DNA of 64,000 bases from Profundibacter amoris (GTDB taxonomy: Bacteria > Pseudomonadota > Alphaproteobacteria > Rhodobacterales > Rhodobacteraceae). Below the pieces are notes generated by a model that saw only the letters and a list, made by a program, of their open reading frames with translations, had not been told where the DNA came from and did not search any database. The stretch covers positions 1,998,001 to 2,062,000 of the forward strand of contig NZ_CP032125.1 in assembly GCF_003544895.1 (NCBI RefSeq), read 5' to 3'. Position 1 is the first letter of the stretch, and each line of letters begins with the position of its first letter. The translations under genes were made by a program, and so were the position numbers. Of the stretch, positions 26,653 to 37,270 are shown piece after piece.

Positions 26653-27525
26653 ATGAAAGTCGGATTTATTGGCCTTGGCAACATGGGCGCCCCGATGGCA
26701 CAGAATCTGGCCAAGGCGGGCCACGATGTAACGGGGTTCGACCTGCAAGCCCCCTGCCCCGAAGGTGTAAGCAAAGCCGAAACTGCCGCCGGGGCCGCCA
26801 AAGGGCAGGACGTGGTGATCACCATGCTGCCAAACGGCGCGATCCTGCGCTCGGTCGCGGATGAAATCATCCCCGCGATGGACAAGGGGGCGGTGCTGCT
26901 GGATTGCTCGACCGTCGATGTGGAAAGCGCGCGTGCGGTGGCCGAACAGGCCGAAGCGGCCGGTGTGATGGCAGTGGACGCGCCGGTTTCGGGCGGGGTT
27001 GGCGGTGCCTCGGGTGGCACGCTGACCTTTATGGCCGGTGGCAGGCAAGAAGCATTCGCCAAGGTGAACCCGCTGTTTGACGTGATGGGGCAAAAGGCCG
27101 TGCATTGCGGCGATTCCGGTGCGGGGCAATCGGCGAAAATCTGTAACAACATGATCCTTGGCGTCACCATGATCGCCACCTGCGAGGCCTTTGCACTGGC
27201 CGACAAACTGGGGCTGGACCGGCAGAAAATGTTCGATGTGGTCAGCACTTCATCCGGCTATAGCTGGACCATGAACGCCTATTGCCCCGCCCCCGGTGTT
27301 GGCCCGACCTCGCCCGCCGATAATGACTATCAGCCGGGCTTTGCAGCCGAACTGATGCTGAAAGATTTGCGTCTGTCACAACAGGCCGCCGAAGCGGTGG
27401 ACGCGGACACGCCGATGGGGCATTCTGCAACGGATCTGTATGCACAGTTCGTTGAACAGGAAGGCGGAAAAGGAATGGATTTCAGCGCAATGCTCCCCCG
27501 TTTTGAAAAACGCCACCGCGGCTGA
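26653..27525 (+). CDS. mmsB: 3-hydroxyisobutyrate dehydrogenase
   Basis: The 290-aa NAD-dependent enzyme oxidises 3-hydroxyisobutyrate to methylmalonate semialdehyde, the substrate of MmsA. It has the nucleotide-binding motif GFIGLGNMGAPMAQNL at the N-terminus, the substrate motif DAPVSGGVGGASGGTL and the catalytic lysine region GAGQSAKICNN. The ATG follows GGGAGA. Its TGA overlaps the ATG of the downstream Crp/Fnr gene by one base. Confidence 0.94.
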   Translation: MKVGFIGLGNMGAPMAQNLAKAGHDVTGFDLQAPCPEGVSKAETAAGAAKGQDVVITMLPNGAILRSVADEIIPAMDKGAVLLDCSTVDVESARAVAEQAEAAGVMAVDAPVSGGVGGASGGTLTFMAGGRQEAFAKVNPLFDVMGQKAVHCGDSGAGQSAKICNNMILGVTMIATCEAFALADKLGLDRQKMFDVVSTSSGYSWTMNAYCPAPGVGPTSPADNDYQPGFAAELMLKDLRLSQQAAEAVDADTPMGHSATDLYAQFVEQEGGKGMDFSAMLPRFEKRHRG

Positions 27526-28181
27526 TGGGCTGGGTTTCGCAGGCGCCGGACCTTGCCGGTCTGGATGCCGAAACCACGTCCCGTTTAAACACGTTAACGC
27601 CAATGGATGTCCCCAAAGGGGCCATCCTGTTTTCGCCCGGCGATTCCGTTAAGGGCTATGTCGTCGTGCTGTCGGGCAAGGTAAATGTGTCGCTGACCGG
27701 ATCAACCGGACGTGAAATGCTGCTTTATGCCGTAGTGCCCGGACAATCCTGCATCCAGAGCACCTTGGGCCTGTTGGGCGGTGATGATTACACCGCCGAG
27801 GCCGTTGCCGAAAGCGACAGCCGGTTGGTTCTACTGCCCCGCGCGATGTTCATGGATTTGCTGGATTCCTCGCAAACGTTCCGCGCTTTGGTGTTCACCG
27901 CCTTTGCCGGAAGGATGCAAACCATGATGCAACTACTTGAAAAGGTTGCATTTCAACGGGTTGAATGCCGCCTTGCCGCTTATCTGTTGGCGCAGGCGGG
28001 CCCAGATGATACCCTTGACGTAACCCAGCAGGATCTGGCCACGGCTGTGGGCAGCGCCCGCGAAGTGATTTCACGCAGGCTGGATGCGTGGTCGCGGCGG
28101 GGCTGGGTGAAAACAGGGCGCGGGACAGTAAAAATCGTTGATAAAGACGCCCTGAAAACGCTGGCAGACGAACCTATGTGA
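27525..28181 (+). CDS. Crp/Fnr-family transcriptional regulator
   Basis: The 218-aa protein has an N-terminal cyclic-nucleotide-binding-like domain (residues about 15-130) and a C-terminal winged helix (TQQDLATAVGSAREVISRRL). No cluster-ligating cysteine pattern of Fnr is seen, so it is not an oxygen-sensing Fnr; the effector is unknown. It is translationally coupled to mmsB (stop and start share one base), yet its likely partner is the DUF2892 gene 71 bp downstream. Confidence 0.88.
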   Translation: MGWVSQAPDLAGLDAETTSRLNTLTPMDVPKGAILFSPGDSVKGYVVVLSGKVNVSLTGSTGREMLLYAVVPGQSCIQSTLGLLGGDDYTAEAVAESDSRLVLLPRAMFMDLLDSSQTFRALVFTAFAGRMQTMMQLLEKVAFQRVECRLAAYLLAQAGPDDTLDVTQQDLATAVGSAREVISRRLDAWSRRGWVKTGRGTVKIVDKDALKTLADEPM

Positions 28182-28252
28182 CCCTGTCACAGACACAGGC
28201 GGAAGGAATCGGTTAAACATCCTGCAAGACGGATTAACCAAGGAGACTTCCT

Positions 28253-28462
28253 ATGCTTAAGAAAAATATCGGCAATCTTGACCGCATCATTCGCTTTGTC
28301 GTCGGGGCCGCACTGCTCATCGCCTATTTCGTCATGGATAACGCAAGCCCGTGGCTGCTGATCGGGATCATCCCGCTGGCCACCAGCCTGATGTCCAGTT
28401 GCCCGGCCTATACACTGCTGGGCCTGAACACCTGCCCGATGAAAGACAAAAGCGAAAGCTGA
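28253..28462 (+). CDS. DUF2892 (YgaP-like) membrane protein
   Basis: The 69-aa protein has two hydrophobic spans (residues about 14-28 and 33-49) and conserved features of the DUF2892 family: the NIGNLDRIIR opening and cysteines in SSCPAYTLLG and NTCPM. In E. coli YgaP this module anchors a rhodanese; here it stands alone after a Crp/Fnr gene. The ATG follows AAGGAGA. An inverted repeat GGTTAA-N16-TTAACC lies 15 bp upstream of the start and could be an operator. Confidence 0.85.
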   Translation: MLKKNIGNLDRIIRFVVGAALLIAYFVMDNASPWLLIGIIPLATSLMSSCPAYTLLGLNTCPMKDKSES

Positions 28463-28472
28463 TGCCAATGCA

Positions 28473-28493
28473 GCCCCGGACATGATCCGGGGC
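28473..28493. terminator. Hairpin between the convergent DUF2892 and uvrA genes
   Basis: GCCCCGGA and TCCGGGGC form an 8-bp stem with a five-base loop in the 37-bp convergent gap. The T tract is weak. Confidence 0.5.
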
Positions 28494-28499
28494 CTGCCC

Positions 28500-31331
<2,832 letters not shown>

Positions 31332-31396
31332 GTCTCACCCGTTCACCAGTTGTTAAGGGTTAGAGCAAAATGCGCAGAAGGCCAATGGAAAAGCAG

Positions 31397-31411
31397 GAAC
31401 AAAGGCGGAAC
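31397..31411 (-). promoter_or_regulatory. LexA (SOS) box upstream of uvrA
   Basis: GAAC-N7-GAAC on the plus strand reads GTTC-N7-GTTC towards uvrA, the direct-repeat LexA box of alphaproteobacteria. It ends about 66 bp upstream of the uvrA start. A possible promoter, TTGGCC-N17-TAACCC, lies just downstream on the same strand. Confidence 0.7.
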
Positions 31412-31501
31412 AATGCCGAAGGAATAGAATTCCATACTACCTTACCTATGGTAATCGGTTTACCGTCGGGTCATAAAACACATTCACAGTGGAATCACAC
31501 C

Positions 31502-34500
31502 ATGCTCAAGCATATTTTCGCCGCCCTTCTTTGCCTTCTTCCCATTTTCGCCCAGGCACAGGAAAATCCCCGCGCCATTCTGGTGCTGGATGCCTCTGGG
31601 TCCATGTGGGGGCAAATCGACGGCAAGGCGAAAATCACCATTGCGCAGGATGTGATCGGAAAATTGCTGGCCACCTTGCCCGAGGATCAGGAACTGGGGC
31701 TGACGGTTTACGGCCACCGCCGCAAAGGCGATTGCAGCGATATCGAAACCGTGATCCAGCCCGGCACCGGCACGCGCGACGCGATTGCCGCAGCCGTGAA
31801 CGCGATCAAGCCCAAGGGCAAAACACCCCTGTCCGCCGCTGTTATTCAGGCCGCCGAAGCCTTGAAATATACCGAGGAAAAGGCCACCGTCATTCTGGTA
31901 TCGGATGGCCGTGAAACCTGCGAATTGAACCCCTGCGAAGTGGGTCGCAAGCTGGAAGAAGCCGGCATTGATTTCACCGCACATGTGATTGGCTTCGACA
32001 TTTCCAACCCGCAGGACAAGGCCGAATTGCAATGCCTTGCCGAAGAAACCGGCGGCACCTTTCGCACCGCCAGCAACGCGGCCGAACTGGCCGATGCGTT
32101 GCAGGTTGCGGCCGAACCCGAGCCGGTCGGTGTCGGTTTCGCGGTTCTGGAAAAGGGCAGCGACAAACCAATTCAGAATCCGCTGATCTGGACCCTGACC
32201 TATGAGGGTCAAACCCTTATCGACACACTACCGCATGAAAACTCATTCGGCATGGAATTCCTGCCCGGCAATGGCCATGTCGAGGTCATGCGCCCCGAGG
32301 ACGAAGCCTTTGCAGAACTGGATTTCACCGTCGCGGACAAGGCCCAGAAGGTCTATCTGGAATTGTCCAAACTGCTGCCCCAAGCCTCGATTGACGCCCC
32401 AAGCGAGGCCCCGGCCGGTAGCGAGATCACCGTGAACTGGGGCGGCCCCGATAAAAGCAGCGATGTGATTGCGCTGGCCAATCCACAGGATAGTGCGGCT
32501 GAAGGTGTCGCAAACGTGAACCTCTATTTCTATGTCGACCAGAGCGCCAACCACACCGAACAGATGCGCCTTCCGACCACGCCGGGTATTTACGAACTGC
32601 GCTATCAAACCTCGACAGGGAATGGCGATATTCTGGCCCGCAAGACGATCAAGGTAACCGAGTTTGCCTTTGACATCAGCGCGCCCGACAAAGTGTCGGT
32701 TGGCACCAAATTTGATTTGGAATGGAAATCGCCCACCAACAAGGGTTATACTATTTCACTGGCCAAACCGGATGACAGTTCGAACGATCACATCGCCTAT
32801 CTCTATGCCGATCAATACCCCGACACCAAGGCGACAATGACCGCCCCCACCAAACCGGGCACCTATGAGCTGCGGCTTCAGGATGCCCTTGGGCATGGCA
32901 ATATCCTTGCGCGCCATACCATCGCGGTCAGCGAAGTCGAAGCCAGTCTGATTGCCCCCGATACGGTCGAAGTGGGTGAAACATTCAAGGTGGTCTGGGA
33001 TGGCCCGAACAAGCAAATCAGCGGCGGCGGGGATTACATCGCCATTTCCGAAACCGGCAGCAAGGCCAATTCGGAAATCACCTATGCCTATACAAAAGAC
33101 AGCGAAAACAACACGGTCGAAATAATCGCGCCGGTCCACCCCGACACCTACGAAGTGCGCTATGTGCTGAACGGTAATAGCAACAGGGTTCTGGCCCAGC
33201 AGAAACTGGTGGTGACACCTGTTACGGCCACCGTCGGTTTTGAAGGCCCCGCCGAGGCGGGCGGTACGCTGGATGTGTCATGGACCGGCCCCGACAGGCA
33301 GATCAGTGGCGGCGGCGACTATATTGCCCTGTCCAAACCGGGCAGCAAGGGGAACGAGGAAATCACCTATGCCTATACCAAGGACAGCGAAGGCAATGTT
33401 GTGGCGCTCGAGGTGCCAACAACACCGGGCACCTATGAAATCCGTTATATTTTGAACGGCCGCGATAAAATCATTCTGGCCTCCAAAGACGTGCAAGTTG
33501 TGCCGGTCAGCGCCACTCTGGAATTTGCCAGCCCCGCCCCTGCCGGCGGCAAGCTGGCGGTCACATGGAGTGGACCCGGTGGCGACGATTACCTTGCCAT
33601 CGCCCAACCCGGTATGAAGGTGAGCGAGGAAGTCACCTATGCCTATGTCCGAGACAGCGACGGGAATACTTTGGACATCGACATCCCCACAACCCCCGGC
33701 ACCTACGAGTTGCGCTATATCCAGAAGGGAAACGAGAAGAAAATCCTTGTGGTTCGGGAACTGCTGGTCCAGCCGGTCAGCGCCTCGCTTGAATTCTCCA
33801 GCCCCGCCCCTGCCGGTAGCAAGCTGGCGGTCACATGGAGTGGACCCGGTGGCGACGATTACCTTGCCATCGCCCAACCCGGTATGAAGGTGAGCGAGGA
33901 AGTCACCTATGCCTATGTCCGAGACAGCGACGGTAATGTGCTTGAATTGGACATCCCCACAACGCCCGGCACCTATGAAGTGCGCTATATCCAGAAAGGC
34001 AATGAACGTAAAATCCTTGCCACTGAGCAGTTGGTGGTCGAACCCGTCAAGGCCACACTGGAATTCGCCAGCCCCGCCCCTGCCGGTGGCAAGTTGCTGG
34101 TGACATGGGATGGTCCGGGGGACGATGATTATATCGCAATCGCACTTGCGACGATGGGTGTGGGCGATGAGGTAACCTATGTCTATCTTAGAAACAGTGA
34201 CGCCAATACGATTGAAATCGACATCCCAGCGGCCCCCGGCCCCTATGAGCTGCGCTATGTCCAGAAGGGGAACGAACGTAAAATCCTTGCGGCTGTGCCC
34301 TTGAATGTGGTGCCGATGACTGCCAGCCTTCAGGCAGGTGAAACCGCGGCGCGGGGTGATACGGTTCAGGTCACATGGGAAGGTCCGGCCCATCGCCGCG
34401 ATACCATCATCATCGCCAAACCCGGGTCCGACAGTGCCGAGGCCTTTGCCAGTGTTGCCGGTGGATCACCTGCCACGCTTTATGCACCGATGGTCGCAGG

Positions 34501-34573
34501 GGATTACGAGATCCGCTATATCTATGGCCCGCTGAACAAAGTGCTGGCTACCATCCCGCTGAAGGTGGAGTAG
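31502..34573 (+). CDS. Secreted von Willebrand A protein with eight tandem beta-sandwich repeats
   Basis: The 1023-aa protein has a signal peptide (cleavage after FAQAQ) and a von Willebrand A domain (residues about 20-215) with the metal-binding DASGS motif near residue 30. A linker domain follows, and from about residue 294 to the end there are eight repeats of 84-95 residues. Each repeat has the pattern P..GG.L.V.W.GP, DYIAIA, ITYAY, TPGTYE(L/V)RY and ILA. Repeats 5-8 start exactly 270 bp apart (33509, 33779, 34049, 34319). No membrane anchor or sorting signal is visible. The start at MLKHIFAALL is chosen because it begins the signal peptide. It probably mediates adhesion or metal-dependent binding outside the cytoplasm, but no function is known. 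Confidence 0.82.
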   Translation: MLKHIFAALLCLLPIFAQAQENPRAILVLDASGSMWGQIDGKAKITIAQDVIGKLLATLPEDQELGLTVYGHRRKGDCSDIETVIQPGTGTRDAIAAAVNAIKPKGKTPLSAAVIQAAEALKYTEEKATVILVSDGRETCELNPCEVGRKLEEAGIDFTAHVIGFDISNPQDKAELQCLAEETGGTFRTASNAAELADALQVAAEPEPVGVGFAVLEKGSDKPIQNPLIWTLTYEGQTLIDTLPHENSFGMEFLPGNGHVEVMRPEDEAFAELDFTVADKAQKVYLELSKLLPQASIDAPSEAPAGSEITVNWGGPDKSSDVIALANPQDSAAEGVANVNLYFYVDQSANHTEQMRLPTTPGIYELRYQTSTGNGDILARKTIKVTEFAFDISAPDKVSVGTKFDLEWKSPTNKGYTISLAKPDDSSNDHIAYLYADQYPDTKATMTAPTKPGTYELRLQDALGHGNILARHTIAVSEVEASLIAPDTVEVGETFKVVWDGPNKQISGGGDYIAISETGSKANSEITYAYTKDSENNTVEIIAPVHPDTYEVRYVLNGNSNRVLAQQKLVVTPVTATVGFEGPAEAGGTLDVSWTGPDRQISGGGDYIALSKPGSKGNEEITYAYTKDSEGNVVALEVPTTPGTYEIRYILNGRDKIILASKDVQVVPVSATLEFASPAPAGGKLAVTWSGPGGDDYLAIAQPGMKVSEEVTYAYVRDSDGNTLDIDIPTTPGTYELRYIQKGNEKKILVVRELLVQPVSASLEFSSPAPAGSKLAVTWSGPGGDDYLAIAQPGMKVSEEVTYAYVRDSDGNVLELDIPTTPGTYEVRYIQKGNERKILATEQLVVEPVKATLEFASPAPAGGKLLVTWDGPGDDDYIAIALATMGVGDEVTYVYLRNSDANTIEIDIPAAPGPYELRYVQKGNERKILAAVPLNVVPMTASLQAGETAARGDTVQVTWEGPAHRRDTIIIAKPGSDSAEAFASVAGGSPATLYAPMVAGDYEIRYIYGPLNKVLATIPLKVE
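33549..33663 (+). repeat. 115-bp perfect direct repeat, copy 1 (inside the VWA gene)
   Basis: This stretch is identical over 115 bases to 33819-33933, exactly 270 bp downstream. It encodes most of repeat 5, and the copy most of repeat 6. The flanking parts of the repeats differ more, which points to recent duplication or gene conversion. Confidence 0.9.
33819..33933 (+). repeat. 115-bp perfect direct repeat, copy 2 (inside the VWA gene)
   Basis: Second copy of the identical stretch described for 33549-33663. Recombination between the copies would delete or add exactly one in-frame 90-residue unit. Confidence 0.9.
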
Positions 34574-34583
34574 CGGAACAAAA

Positions 34584-34611
34584 CAAGGGGCGATATTATA
34601 ATTGCCCCTTG
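34584..34611 (+). terminator. Hairpin after the VWA gene
   Basis: CAAGGGGC and GCCCCTTG pair across a 12-base AT-rich loop, 10 bp after the stop codon, followed by TCATATTCTGTTT. Confidence 0.5.
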
Positions 34612-34680
34612 TCATATTCTGTTTACTGAATATATATAGCGGCCAACAGCAATTCCATTCCAAACCGGACAGGACCAAAC

Positions 34681-35043
34681 ATGTTTAACCTATTCAATCG
34701 CGCCGCCGGGCCGCAGCTATCCATGACCGATGCGATTCAGCAGGTGGCTGACGGGGAAATGCTGCTGTTTGATGTGCGCGACGCAAACGAGTTGGCCCAG
34801 ACAGGCAAGGCCGAAGGGGCGATCCACCTGCCGCTGGTTTCGTTCCAGATGAAAACCGATCCGCGCAGCCCCGAAGTGCTGCCCGAACTGGATGTGAACA
34901 AGCCTGTCGGAATTTATTGCGCCACCGGTGCGCGTTCGGGCATGGCTGTGCGGGCGATGCAGCAAATGGGCTATCAGACCGTGCATAATCTGGGTGGTCT
35001 GGGAAATTGGGCCAATGCAGGCGGCAAAATCGTTCGCGCCTGA
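34681..35043 (+). CDS. Cytoplasmic rhodanese-like protein
   Basis: The 120-aa single rhodanese domain has the active-site loop YCATGARSGMA with the persulfide-forming cysteine, and FDVRDANEL in the first half. There is no export signal. Such proteins carry sulfane sulfur; the acceptor here is unknown. A terminator on each side suggests a monocistronic gene. Confidence 0.9.
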   Translation: MFNLFNRAAGPQLSMTDAIQQVADGEMLLFDVRDANELAQTGKAEGAIHLPLVSFQMKTDPRSPEVLPELDVNKPVGIYCATGARSGMAVRAMQQMGYQTVHNLGGLGNWANAGGKIVRA

Positions 35044-35070
35044 TATCCCCCTGAATATACGGTAAAAACA

Positions 35071-35096
35071 GGCAGCCCCAAAGGGCTGCCTTTTCT
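35071..35096 (+). terminator. Terminator of the rhodanese gene
   Basis: GGCAGCCC and GGGCTGCC form an 8-bp stem with a four-base loop, then TTTTCT. The end of the convergent lpdA gene overlaps its T tract. Confidence 0.8.
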
Positions 35097-36501
35097 ACAT
35101 GTGGATCACACGCCCATAGGCATCCAGCACGCTTTCATGCATCATTTCCGATAGGGTCGGATGCGGGAATACCGTGTGCATCAGGTCTTCCTCGGTGGTC
35201 TCCAGCTGCCGCCCGATCACATAGCCCTGAATCAGTTCCGTCACCTCGGCCCCGATCATATGCGCACCCAGCAATTCGCCGGTTTTCGCGTCAAATATGG
35301 TCTTCACCATCCCCTCGGCCTCGCCCAAAGCAATCGCCTTGCCGTTGCCGATATAGGGGAAACGCCCGACCTTGATGTCATATCCCAGCTCTTTGGCCTT
35401 GGCCTCGGTATAGCCCACGGATGCCACCTGCGGCGTGCAATATGTGCAACCGGCGATGCTTTCGGGGCGCACAGGGTGCGGTTTTTGTCCCGCGATCAGT
35501 TCTGCCACCATCACGCCCTCATGGCTGGCCTTATGCGCCAGCCAAGGCGGCGCGGCGATGTCGCCAATCGCAAACAGACCCTCCACACCGGTGCGGCAAT
35601 ATTCGTCCACCACCACATGGCTGCGGTCCAGTTTCACACCCAGCGCTTCCAGCCCCAGATCCTCGGTATTGCCAACAATCCCGACCGCAGAAATTACCGT
35701 GTCAAAGTCCTGCTTCTCAACCTTGCCGCCAACCTCGATATGCGCTGTCACCTTGCCCTTGGCCCGATCCAGCTTTTTCACCATGGCTTTCTCCATGATC
35801 TTCATACCCTGTTTCACAAACTGCTTTTTGGCGAATTTGGAAATCTCGGCGTCCTCGACCGGCAGCACGCGGTCCATCACCTCGACCACGGTCGTTTCCG
35901 CACCCAGAGTGTTGTAGAAACTGGCAAATTCGATGCCAATCGCGCCGGACCCGATCACCAACAGCTTTTTGGGCATATGCGGCGGGTTCAATGCGTGTTT
36001 ATAGGTCCAGACCAGCTTGCCGTCGGCCTCTAGCCCCGGCAATTCCCGCGCCCGCGCGCCGGTGGCCAGAATGATGTTTTTCGCCGCCAGTTCCTGCACA
36101 CCCTTGTCGGTTTTCACCGAAACGCGGCCCTTGGCCGGCAGGGTGGCACTGCCCATCACCACGGTGATCTTGTTCTTTTTCATCAGATGGCCGATGCCGG
36201 ATGACAACTGCCCCGCCACATCCCGCGACCGTTTCACCACCGCCTTCAAATCAAAGCCGGTTTTTTGTGCCGACAGCCCGAATTCACCGGCCCGTTGCAT
36301 CAGGTGATAAACCTCGCTGGAACGCAGCAGCGCCTTGGTGGGGATACAGCCCCAGTTCAGACAAATACCGCCCAGATGCTCGCGCTCGACGATGGCCACG
36401 CTCAGACCCAGTTGCGCCGCCCGAATGGCGGCCACATAGCCCCCCGGCCCTGCGCCGACAACAATCACATCATAGGTTTGGGGTTTCGCATTTGCGGGCA
36501 T
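35095..36501 (-). CDS. lpdA: Dihydrolipoamide dehydrogenase (E3)
   Basis: The 468-aa FAD enzyme reoxidises lipoamide of 2-oxoacid dehydrogenase complexes or the glycine cleavage system. It has the FAD motif VVGAGPGGYVAAIRAAQLG, the redox-active pair in GICLNWGCIPTK, and the C-terminal dimer motif HPHPTLSEMMHE, where the histidine-glutamate pair acts. Starting at 36501 gives GGAG an 8-bp spacing; an ATG two codons earlier is too close. The E1 and E2 partners are not in the window. A palindrome lies just upstream. Confidence 0.95.
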   Translation of the reverse strand: MPANAKPQTYDVIVVGAGPGGYVAAIRAAQLGLSVAIVEREHLGGICLNWGCIPTKALLRSSEVYHLMQRAGEFGLSAQKTGFDLKAVVKRSRDVAGQLSSGIGHLMKKNKITVVMGSATLPAKGRVSVKTDKGVQELAAKNIILATGARARELPGLEADGKLVWTYKHALNPPHMPKKLLVIGSGAIGIEFASFYNTLGAETTVVEVMDRVLPVEDAEISKFAKKQFVKQGMKIMEKAMVKKLDRAKGKVTAHIEVGGKVEKQDFDTVISAVGIVGNTEDLGLEALGVKLDRSHVVVDEYCRTGVEGLFAIGDIAAPPWLAHKASHEGVMVAELIAGQKPHPVRPESIAGCTYCTPQVASVGYTEAKAKELGYDIKVGRFPYIGNGKAIALGEAEGMVKTIFDAKTGELLGAHMIGAEVTELIQGYVIGRQLETTEEDLMHTVFPHPTLSEMMHESVLDAYGRVIHM

Positions 36502-36524
36502 CTGCATCTCTCCGGCTGATAAAC

Positions 36525-36542
36525 TAGTTTGATATTAAACTA
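36525..36542. promoter_or_regulatory. Palindromic operator candidate upstream of lpdA
   Basis: TAGTTT, GATATT and AAACTA form a 6-6-6 inverted repeat whose centre contains ATAT. It lies 24 bp upstream of the lpdA start. The pattern resembles MarR- or GntR-type sites, but no regulator can be named. Confidence 0.45.
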
Positions 36543-36620
36543 TCAGGAACACGGCATCAATGCGCAGCCGTATCAACCGCCCAAAAAGCGCCCAGTCCAT
36601 TGAAAACAAAGGATATTAAG

Positions 36621-37193
36621 TCAGGGCTGAACTGCTTGTATCACCGAACCATAGCCACCCTGATCCAGAAATGCGACTTCGGGGGCTGTATCGCGGCGCT
36701 CCAATGCCTCGTTGCGATAGGGGAATCGACCGAAGCGGCGGATCACCTCGCGATGTGCCTTGGCGTGCAACAGATTGGATTCGCCACTCTCGGGCATCCG
36801 CGTTTTCATGAGGCGCACACAGCGTTCCTGATCGGCCAGACATTCCGAATGCATCAGGGGCAGATAAAAGAACTGCCGCGCAGGTTCCTCAACCTTCATA
36901 TCCCATTTGCTATCAATCGCCTTTTTCGCCGCACAGCGCGCCATTTTGTCGGTGGCAAAGGCCTGCCCCGAACCACGGAACATATTGCGCGGGAACTGGT
37001 CCAGCAGGATCAGGTAGGCCAGCAATGTCGCGGGGCGCAGTTTCCAATCGGCATAGGCGCCATCGCGGGCTTCTTCCCATGCCCCCTGAAACAGGTCGCG
37101 GATTTTGGCATCCAACGCCTCGTCCACAAGGAACCAACCTTTCGGCCCGACCTCGCTCAGCCAGAAATCAGTCACTTCATTGGGGTTAAGCAT
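36621..37193 (-). CDS. DUF924 family protein
   Basis: The 190-aa protein is a full-length DUF924 member: DFWLSEVGPKGWF, LLDQFPRNMFRGSGQAFATD and FFYLPLMHSE are the hallmarks. The fold is helical and TPR-like; the biochemical role is unknown. The start at MLNPNEV follows AGGAG with an 8-bp spacing; seven upstream residues would include the ribosome-binding site. Confidence 0.88.
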   Translation of the reverse strand: MLNPNEVTDFWLSEVGPKGWFLVDEALDAKIRDLFQGAWEEARDGAYADWKLRPATLLAYLILLDQFPRNMFRGSGQAFATDKMARCAAKKAIDSKWDMKVEEPARQFFYLPLMHSECLADQERCVRLMKTRMPESGESNLLHAKAHREVIRRFGRFPYRNEALERRDTAPEVAFLDQGGYGSVIQAVQP

Positions 37194-37270
37194 AGGGACA
37201 CTCCTATAACACATGCTTACCGGTTGAATCGGACCGTTACAAAAGTTTCACAGTTTGGCAACATTCTTTT

